Under the pieces are notes generated by a model that searched no databases, was not told the origin of the DNA, and saw nothing but the letters and a program-made list of their open reading frames with translations. From NCBI GenBank assembly GCA_964467705.1, contig CAYXUZ010000255.1:1-5820 (forward strand): 5,820 nt of DNA, given 5' to 3'. Shown in pieces: positions 1 through 5,186 of this stretch (position 1 is the stretch's first letter; each line of letters starts with the position of its first letter). The translations under genes were made by a program, and so were the position numbers. Source of the stretch: CAADGU01 sp964467705 (GTDB lineage Bacteria; Chloroflexota; Anaerolineae; Promineifilales; Promineifilaceae).

Positions 1-1280
1 AACGGGCAGCGGCCGAGGTGAATGCTGACCTGGGCTTGTTTGCCGATAAGGATGTGGATGGTAAATCGGTTTCTGGAGATGCCATGGCGCAGGCGATTAT
101 GATGGCGGCCGATGAGGTGATTGACGGCCGTCTGGCTGACCAATTTGTCGTAGACCCCATCCAGGCCGGGGCCGGCACCAGCCACAACATGAATATCAAC
201 GAAGTCATTGCTAATCGCGCTAACGAGATTTTGGGTTATGTATTGAGCGTCAAAACCAAGCCGATTAGCCCCAATGATCACGTTAATATGGCCCAATCTA
301 CCAATGACACCATTCCTACAGCTATTCGTCTGGGTTGCCTGTGGCGGGTGGATGAACTGGTAGAAACGTTGGACAGGCTAACGGCCGTGCTGCGCGAAAA
401 AGCAGCGGATTTTGACGATATTGTCAAGAGCGGCCGTACCCATTTGCAAGATGCCGTGCCAGTGCGTCTGGGGCAGGAATTTGGTGCATATGCCCGCGCC
501 GTAGAACGTGACCGGGAGAAGATTGTGCTGGCCGCCGAAGGGCTGCGTCGCCTGGGCATAGGTGGCACGGCCACCGGAACCGGCCTCAATGCGCACCCCG
601 AATATCATCATCGCATGATACTCGTCCTCAGCCGTCTGACGGGCCTGACACTGTATGAATCGGATGACCTGTTTGAGTCCATGCAGAGTATGGCAGATGC
701 GGTGCATTTCAGCGGCGCGTTGCGTACTCTGGCCCAAGACCTGACGCGCATTGCCAATGATTTCCGGCTGCTCGCTTCTGGCCCCAGCACAGGACTGGAT
801 GAAATTCGCTTACCAGCCGTACAGCCCGGTTCGTCCATTATGCCCGGCAAAGTGAACCCAGTGTTGGCGGAAATGCTCAACATGGCAATGTTCCAGGTGA
901 TGGGTAATGACCTGACGGTGATGATGGCCGGGCAGGCCGGACAGTTAGAACTGAACGTGATGATGCCTATCATTGCCTATAACTTGTTCCAAAGCATGGA
1001 TATTATTATCAATGCCGTAAATGCCTTCACGGACAAGTGTGTAGCTGGCTTGAAAGCCAACCCGGAAAAGGCGACCGGTTGGCTGGCCAAAAATGCCATC
1101 CTGGTAACGGCGTTGAATCCCGTGATTGGTTATCTAAAGGGAGCCGAAGTTGCCAAAGAAGCGATGGCGACTAACCGCACGGTGCGGGAAGTGGTGGTAG
1201 AAAAAGGGTATTTGCCCGGTGATGAAGTTGACCGGCTTCTGAATGTGCGCAATTTGACGGACGGCGGGATTCAAAAGTAA
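1..1280 (+). CDS. aspA: Aspartate ammonia-lyase (aspartase), 5'-truncated
   Basis: Aspartase of the fumarase/aspartase superfamily: L-aspartate to fumarate plus ammonia, a cytoplasmic homotetramer in known members. The frame is open to the left edge (first full codon at base 3). Against E. coli AspA I estimate about 40 N-terminal residues are missing, so the GTG at 18 is not the real start. Counting from that GTG, active-site segments are GTSHNMN (53-59), STND (94-97), GRTHLQDAVP (139-148) and the superfamily signature GSSIMPGKVN (271-280), whose first Ser of the pair is the expected catalytic base. STND and DAVP are aspartase-like; class II fumarases usually show SSND and DATP. The DPIQAGAGTS and GQLELNV stretches resemble Bacillus aspartases (AnsB/AspB) more than FumC. 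The C-terminus (RNLTDGGIQK) also fits. The TAA stop is at 1278-1280 and a hairpin follows at once. A fumarase role is less likely but not excluded without the N-terminus. Confidence 0.9.
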   Translation, partial: RAAAEVNADLGLFADKDVDGKSVSGDAMAQAIMMAADEVIDGRLADQFVVDPIQAGAGTSHNMNINEVIANRANEILGYVLSVKTKPISPNDHVNMAQSTNDTIPTAIRLGCLWRVDELVETLDRLTAVLREKAADFDDIVKSGRTHLQDAVPVRLGQEFGAYARAVERDREKIVLAAEGLRRLGIGGTATGTGLNAHPEYHHRMILVLSRLTGLTLYESDDLFESMQSMADAVHFSGALRTLAQDLTRIANDFRLLASGPSTGLDEIRLPAVQPGSSIMPGKVNPVLAEMLNMAMFQVMGNDLTVMMAGQAGQLELNVMMPIIAYNLFQSMDIIINAVNAFTDKCVAGLKANPEKATGWLAKNAILVTALNPVIGYLKGAEVAKEAMATNRTVREVVVEKGYLPGDEVDRLLNVRNLTDGGIQK

Positions 1281-1282
1281 TG

Positions 1283-1336
1283 GTGGCAAGTGGCAGGTTG
1301 CAAACGGCAAGTACCCTGCCACCTGCTACTTGCCAC
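1283..1336. repeat. Intergenic imperfect palindrome (hairpin) after aspA
   Basis: Arms 1283-1298 and 1321-1336 pair over 16 positions: 15 Watson-Crick pairs plus one G-U between 1292 and 1327. The 22-nt loop holds a further GGCA/TGCC pair. Bases 1283-1303 are the exact reverse complement of 1786-1806 in the next intergenic repeat, so this belongs to a repeat family and is not a chance hairpin. There is no T-run after it, so it is not a canonical intrinsic terminator. It may still stabilise the 3' end of the aspA mRNA or slow transcription. Confidence 0.75.
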
Positions 1337-1735
1337 ATGCTACGTCTTACACGGCCGTTAGTCGCCCAACTGCTCGCACATTGTGAAAGTGTATATCCGG
1401 AAGAAGGCTGTGACCTGGTAGCCGGTCGAGAGGGGAGGGCAACGGCCGTTTATCCCATTGAAAACATCCTTCATAGCCCTGTTGTCTATGAAATGTCTCC
1501 ATTACTTCAAGTGGAGACCATGTTGAAAATTGAAGATGATGGGGATGAAATATGCGCTATTTTCCACTCCCACCCGCACAGCCCGGCTTATCCATCACCA
1601 ACGGACGTGGTTCTGGCATATTACCCAGACGTGGCCTATTTGATTGTATCCTTGCAGGAGCGGCAGCAACCGGTGCTACGTGGCTTCAGGATTGTGGAGG
1701 GTGTGGTGACGGAAACGGCCGTGATCATTGAGTAA
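1337..1735 (+). CDS. JAMM/MPN+ domain metallopeptidase (M67 family, Mov34-like)
   Basis: Single-domain bacterial JAMM protein of 132 aa, a Zn-dependent isopeptidase/peptidase fold. The metal motif is complete: HSHP at 77-80, then seven residues from P80 to P86, S87 and D90 (H-x-H-x7-S-x2-D), with E23 as the likely catalytic glutamate. The usual Glu-x-Cys-Gly reads E-G-C-D here. VENVA-like (IEN, 41-43) and yPD..YLIVSL segments also match the family, and length is normal. Characterised relatives such as mycobacterial Mec cleave small ubiquitin-like sulfur carriers; no MoaD/ThiS/CysO, E1-like or cysteine synthase gene is visible, so the substrate is unknown. Start choice: an in-frame ATG at 1280 overlaps the aspA stop (TAATG) and would add 19 residues, but those lie wholly in the palindromic repeat and look unrelated to the domain. 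I prefer ATG 1337. Neither start has a clear Shine-Dalgarno, so 1280 stays possible. Confidence 0.85.
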   Translation: MLRLTRPLVAQLLAHCESVYPEEGCDLVAGREGRATAVYPIENILHSPVVYEMSPLLQVETMLKIEDDGDEICAIFHSHPHSPAYPSPTDVVLAYYPDVAYLIVSLQERQQPVLRGFRIVEGVVTETAVIIE

Positions 1736-1770
1736 CCATGTTTCACTGGCTGTGTTCTATAGGTTATCCT

Positions 1771-1812
1771 GGTGGCAACCATTACTTGCAACCTGCCACT
1801 TGCCACTTGCAA
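1771..1812. repeat. Intergenic TTGCCAC/GTGGCAA repeat before plsY
   Basis: Within the 103-bp gap between the M67 gene and plsY. Bases 1786-1806 match the reverse complement of 1283-1303 exactly over 21 positions, then the TTGCCAC word partly repeats (1800-1806, then TTGC). GTGGCAA at 1772-1778 can pair with TTGCCAC at 1800-1806. Together with the repeat after aspA it flanks the M67 gene in inverted orientation. The rest of the gap holds nothing I recognise beyond the plsY ribosome binding site. Confidence 0.7.
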
Positions 1813-1838
1813 AAAACGATGGGTAGAGGACTTACCAG

Positions 1839-2519
1839 ATGGAAAAGATTGTTTTTTTTGTTTTGGCAGCGTTTATAGGCTATATCTGCGGGGCCATCCC
1901 CTTTGGCTTTATTTATGTCTACTGGCGTAAAGGCATTGACCTGCGCGACGTGGGCAGCGGCCGTACCGGGGGCACCAATTCATTGCGGGCTGCCGGTTTG
2001 AAAGTGGGCATTGTCACTGCCATCAGCGACGCCCTAAAAGGTTTTGCCGCTGTCTGGCTGGCTCGTTTTTTCTTAGGCGCTGGCGTGGGTGAGGCGTTGA
2101 TTCCCTGGATCACGATTACCGCCGGTACATTTGCCGTCATTGGGCACAACTGGTCGGTTTTTTTGAAGTGGCGGGGCGGGGCCGGTACGGGACCAAATGT
2201 GGGCTGGGCCATGGCCGTCTGGCCGCCTATGTTCCCTGTGGCAGCGCTGGTGATGATCTTGATGATGGTAGGGGTAGGCATTGCCTCGGTGGCCTCGTTG
2301 ACGATGGGCGCCGTCATTCCGGTGGCATTTATTGTTCTTTATCTGGCAGATGTGCCCGGCTACTCAGACACGCTGGCCTACATCATCGGTGGTTTTGTGA
2401 CATTGGGCATCGTCGCCTGGGCGCTGCGTCCTAATATCAAGCGGCTGCTAGAAGGCAACGAGCGCGTCGTTGGCCCCCGCGCCAAACGATTAGAGAAGAA
2501 AGCAAAAGAAATGGGATAG
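1839..2519 (+). CDS. plsY: PlsY-type acyl-phosphate:glycerol-3-phosphate acyltransferase, divergent motifs
   Basis: Integral membrane enzyme of 226 aa, near the usual 195-220 aa. PlsY moves an acyl chain from acyl-phosphate to sn-glycerol-3-phosphate, making lysophosphatidic acid, the first committed phospholipid step. The hydrophobic N-terminus with GAIPFGFIYVYW (18-29) and about six to seven membrane segments fit. Motif 1 is GSGRTGGTNSLR (39-50; consensus GSGNxGxTNxxR), keeping the essential Ser and Arg but with Arg for Asn. The GH..xVFLK.. segment is at 102-110. Motif 2 is GGAGTGPN (113-120) where GGKGVAT is normal, so the lysine is lost. Motif 3, ALRPNIKRLLEGNE (195-208), keeps Asn and Glu but has Leu for the usual His. 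The C-terminal tail is lysine-rich. AGAGGA at 1825-1830 lies 8 nt before the ATG and supports the start. The next gene converges on it. It is surely a PlsY-family member; whether it is the housekeeping enzyme or a specialised paralogue is open. Confidence 0.88.
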   Translation: MEKIVFFVLAAFIGYICGAIPFGFIYVYWRKGIDLRDVGSGRTGGTNSLRAAGLKVGIVTAISDALKGFAAVWLARFFLGAGVGEALIPWITITAGTFAVIGHNWSVFLKWRGGAGTGPNVGWAMAVWPPMFPVAALVMILMMVGVGIASVASLTMGAVIPVAFIVLYLADVPGYSDTLAYIIGGFVTLGIVAWALRPNIKRLLEGNERVVGPRAKRLEKKAKEMG

Positions 2520-2532
2520 AAGTGTATTAAGT

Positions 2533-2571
2533 GTCATGTGCCGTCAGGTGGGGGGCCACCTGACACATGAC
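2533..2571. terminator. Stem-loop between convergent genes, possible bidirectional terminator
   Basis: GTCATGT (2533-2539) pairs with ACATGAC (2565-2571), and GTCAGGTGG (2543-2551) pairs with CCACCTGAC (2556-2564). This gives 16 pairs with a 3-nt bulge (2540-2542) and a GGGG loop. It fills most of the 58-bp gap between the plsY stop (2519) and the stop of the convergent lipoprotein gene (2578). The position suggests transcription ending for both genes. Neither side carries a clear T-run, so it could equally be another dispersed palindromic repeat. Confidence 0.5.
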
Positions 2572-2577
2572 GCCCTC

Positions 2578-4995
2578 TTACCCTCCCCCCTTCGTCAGAA
2601 CCTCATAATGCAGCAAACCTAAGGCATCAATGCGCACATTGTTGACGGTTGGCAGAGAAATGGCGTAGGTAGGCTGCTGCAAAATATCCAGCGTGGGCAG
2701 TTCTTCAGCCCAAAGTTGCTGATAGCTGGTGTGGAGGGCGGCGCGGGCGGCAGGGTCTGTTTCGGCAAGCACGGCCGTTACCATTTCCGTCATTTCCTCG
2801 CTTTCATAATTCAAACAAAAGCTATTGCTGGTCACAAAAAATTCCGTCCAGGCCATGACATCCAGATAATCCACCGGGCGACCAGGTGCAGGCCAACCCA
2901 GAAGGGACGCCGGATAGTTACATTCGCCCAATTGGGCGCGGAACTGCTCAAAGGGAGCGCTGTTGAGTGTTACCTGGAAGACGCCTGTTTCTTCTAGCTG
3001 CGTTTTAAGAGCGGTGGCGTAGGCCTCTTCAATGGGACTGTAACGGCCGTCGCTCACATACCACAATTCAATGACCAACGGCGTTGTTTCGCTGTACCCT
3101 ACTTCTAACAATAGTGCCCTGGCCCGGTTCAAGTCGCGGGCAGGCAATACGGCCGTATGCCCCGGCACGGAGTCGGGCACAGGGCTGAGCAGGGGATTAC
3201 GGCTGCCGCCAAACGTCTCTGCTGCCAGTCGGTCCCGGTCCAGCGAAAGGGCCGCCGCCTGCCGTACTTTAACATCATCCCAGGGAGCCACCGCCTGGTT
3301 AAAAAGCAGGTAACTCTTAAAGTCCGCCGGGCCGTTCCACGATTGGAAATCAGGTTGCCCGTCAACATTAGCATCTGCGGCTAGTAGGGTGGTGAAGTCA
3401 TTGAACGTCAGGCCACGCCAGGCCAGATCAATGGAGCCAAATTCGGCCAATGACCGGCGCAGAGCGGCAGCGTCATCGTAAAAACGGAGGGTGATATTGG
3501 CAAAAGCGGGCGACGGCCGTCCCGGCCATTCCGGGTTGGCACGTAGCCGCAACCGCTCACCCGGCACCCAATCTACAATGGTATACGGGCCAATGCCGCC
3601 GCAAATACTGGTTGGGTCTGCGCCTTCAGCATAACAATCGCGGCTGATGGGGAAAAAGGGTGGCGTGGCTAACAATGCTGGAAAATGGGAGGTGGGTTCT
3701 TGCAATACAAACTTAACTGTGACGGCATCCAGCACCTGCACGGCATCATCATCTGCATAGAAGTTGCCATCGCTATCCTTAAGCACACTGTTGACGTTGA
3801 AGTTGCCCAGAGCGCGGGCGCGGTCTACTGCCCATTTCATATCATCGGCGGTCAGTTCACGGCCGTCGGGAAAACGTAAATTCCGCCGCAACGTGACGGT
3901 ATACTCCAACCCATCCTCAGAAATAGCAGGCATACTGGCGGCCAGCATCGGCACCAGTTCGTTGTTGCTGTTGAAGCGGTAAAGCCCGCTCATAGTGTTG
4001 TTTTTTACTTCCCAGCCGATCAAGTCAGACTGGGCCGCGGGGTCCATGTCGGTCAGATTACCCAGAATACCAATAAACAATTCATCGGCAGGTGTGCCCA
4101 CGCGAGATTCACCCGGTTCCAACGTATCTTTGGGAATCAGCCAGGTAGTAATTTCACGTTCAATGTCCCCACTTTCGTGGGTGGTGGCGATGGCGTTGTT
4201 TAATGTGGTCAGCAGGGCTTCGTTGTTAGCTGACAATGCCAGGCCATATGCTTTTTGGGTGATCCAGGCAGTACGGTTATCAGCCTGACCGTCTCCACCG
4301 GCAATTTTTAACTGTTCGGGGAAGCTCTCAGTGTAAAAAGTGGCAATCGTGCTATCGGTGACAACGGCCGTCACCCCCTCATCAATCAACGCCTGCAATG
4401 CCTGTACACCATTTTCATAATGATTCACCAGGTCTTGTTCGGCTACGCCAATGACCTCGCGGGCCGTTATTTCACCCTGGCTGCCGCCGGCCACGCCTAC
4501 CAACATGCCCGGCTGCAAGTCGTGGTAACTTTGAATGGTCTCATTATCGGCCAGCACCACCAACACCTGCCCCACTTCCAGGTAGGGATCGGTGTAAACA
4601 ATACCGGGCGGTGGTTCGTCCGGGATGACCAGATTGGCAATTACGGCGTCAAAATCACGGCTGCCGCTGCTGGCAATGTTTGCCAGTACTCCTTCGTAAG
4701 GAGTGACGATCAATTCATAATCCAGGTTGGCGTCAGCAGCGATGTTTTCCAGGACGCGGCTGTCGAAGCCATCCACCACGCCAAAGGCATCAAATACGGT
4801 GTAGGGCGGATGGGGGGCATCGGTGGCCACCACTATGAAGTCACGATCACGCGGGGGGGCGGCTACGGCCGTCGGTTCGGCCAGCGGAGTGGGAGTGGGC
4901 GGCACGGCCGTAGCCGCCGGTTCCTCCCCATCACCACAACCTACCAACACCAAAATCATAAAAACCGGGAATAATATCCGGCGCAATTTTGCCAT
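2578..4995 (-). CDS. Lipoprotein with two fused solute-binding domains (SBP family 3 + SBP family 5)
   Basis: Predicted 805-aa lipoprotein outside the cytoplasmic membrane. The signal peptide MAKLRRILFPVFMILVLVGC ends in lipobox LVGC with Cys20 as lipid site. Residues 24-50 form a Pro/Thr/Ala-rich linker (PPTPTPLAEPT). Residues about 52-286 resemble family-3 amino-acid-type binding proteins: PPYTV, GFD (76-78), TDPY (135-138), TD (213-214). Residues about 305-790 resemble family-5 OppA/DppA/NikA-type proteins: FIGILG..TDMDP, LYRFNSNNELVPMLA, DGLEYTVTLRRNLRFPDG, LTADDMKW, IGPYTIVDWVPGE. Both halves look full length, so this is a fusion and not a remnant. The frame stays open another 39 codons upstream (to 5112), but that stretch overlaps the promoter and inverted repeat. 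ATG 4995 has both a Shine-Dalgarno and the signal peptide. No permease or ATPase gene is nearby, so it may serve a distant ABC transporter or act as a sensor. The ligand is unknown. Confidence 0.88.
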   Translation of the reverse strand: MAKLRRILFPVFMILVLVGCGDGEEPAATAVPPTPTPLAEPTAVAAPPRDRDFIVVATDAPHPPYTVFDAFGVVDGFDSRVLENIAADANLDYELIVTPYEGVLANIASSGSRDFDAVIANLVIPDEPPPGIVYTDPYLEVGQVLVVLADNETIQSYHDLQPGMLVGVAGGSQGEITAREVIGVAEQDLVNHYENGVQALQALIDEGVTAVVTDSTIATFYTESFPEQLKIAGGDGQADNRTAWITQKAYGLALSANNEALLTTLNNAIATTHESGDIEREITTWLIPKDTLEPGESRVGTPADELFIGILGNLTDMDPAAQSDLIGWEVKNNTMSGLYRFNSNNELVPMLAASMPAISEDGLEYTVTLRRNLRFPDGRELTADDMKWAVDRARALGNFNVNSVLKDSDGNFYADDDAVQVLDAVTVKFVLQEPTSHFPALLATPPFFPISRDCYAEGADPTSICGGIGPYTIVDWVPGERLRLRANPEWPGRPSPAFANITLRFYDDAAALRRSLAEFGSIDLAWRGLTFNDFTTLLAADANVDGQPDFQSWNGPADFKSYLLFNQAVAPWDDVKVRQAAALSLDRDRLAAETFGGSRNPLLSPVPDSVPGHTAVLPARDLNRARALLLEVGYSETTPLVIELWYVSDGRYSPIEEAYATALKTQLEETGVFQVTLNSAPFEQFRAQLGECNYPASLLGWPAPGRPVDYLDVMAWTEFFVTSNSFCLNYESEEMTEMVTAVLAETDPAARAALHTSYQQLWAEELPTLDILQQPTYAISLPTVNNVRIDALGLLHYEVLTKGGG

Positions 4996-5002
4996 ACGCA
5001 AA

Positions 5003-5007
5003 TCCTC
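5003..5007 (-). promoter_or_regulatory. Ribosome binding site that sets the lipoprotein start
   Basis: On the minus strand this reads GAGGA, 7 nt before the ATG at 4995-4993. It favours that ATG over upstream in-frame starts, and the peptide that follows is a textbook lipoprotein signal. Confidence 0.7.
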
Positions 5008-5021
5008 AAATCTTGATTGGG

Positions 5022-5059
5022 GATATGGGGAGGTTTTGCTGCACCAGTACCCCCATATC
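5022..5059 (-). promoter_or_regulatory. Perfect 9-bp inverted repeat in the lipoprotein gene leader
   Basis: GATATGGGG (5022-5030) and CCCCATATC (5051-5059) are exact reverse complements around a 20-nt spacer. The repeat lies between the predicted promoter (-10 at 5085-5090) and the ribosome binding site (5003-5007), so in the mRNA it could form a hairpin starting roughly 20 nt after the start point. It could be an operator for a dimeric regulator spanning about two helical turns (half-site centres 29 bp apart), an RNA hairpin, or chance. No T-run follows. Confidence 0.5.
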
Positions 5060-5084
5060 ACTATGACCAGCCTGTCGCTGGCGG

Positions 5085-5112
5085 AGTATAACAAGGCAAG
5101 AGGCAATGGCAA
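5085..5112 (-). promoter_or_regulatory. Predicted sigma70-type promoter for the lipoprotein gene
   Basis: On the minus strand, TTGCCA (5112-5107; 5 of 6 to TTGACA) and TATACT (5090-5085; 5 of 6 to TATAAT) are separated by 16 nt. Transcription would start near 5078, giving a leader of about 80 nt before the ATG at 4995. It lies in the gap after the methyltransferase gene, so the lipoprotein gene probably has its own promoter. Confidence 0.6.
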
Positions 5113-5186
5113 GGCTTCTCATGGGGCGGTGAGGTTGCCGTGGCGAAACAGGCAAATCACGATGGGTCTGATCCGTTTTTTATTGG

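Noticed and set aside
1..1280. Class II fumarase (fumC) call
   Set aside because: STND and DAVP, with a Bacillus-aspartase-like GQLELNV region, fit aspartase better than the SSND and DATP usual in FumC.
1283..1812. CRISPR array made of TTGCCAC words
   Set aside because: Only two intergenic copies, inverted and about 500 bp apart with a gene between; no regular repeat-spacer pattern.
1738..1838. Small gene from ATG 1738
   Set aside because: The frame runs through the intergenic repeat into the plsY start region and shows no domain-like sequence or ribosome binding site.
1852..1859. Run of eight T near the plsY start as a frameshift or slippage site
   Set aside because: The frame before and after it is one coherent membrane segment of PlsY, so no shift is needed.
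4996..5112. 39-codon N-terminal extension of the lipoprotein frame
   Set aside because: It overlaps the predicted promoter and inverted repeat, and ATG 4995 has its own ribosome binding site followed directly by a lipoprotein signal peptide.
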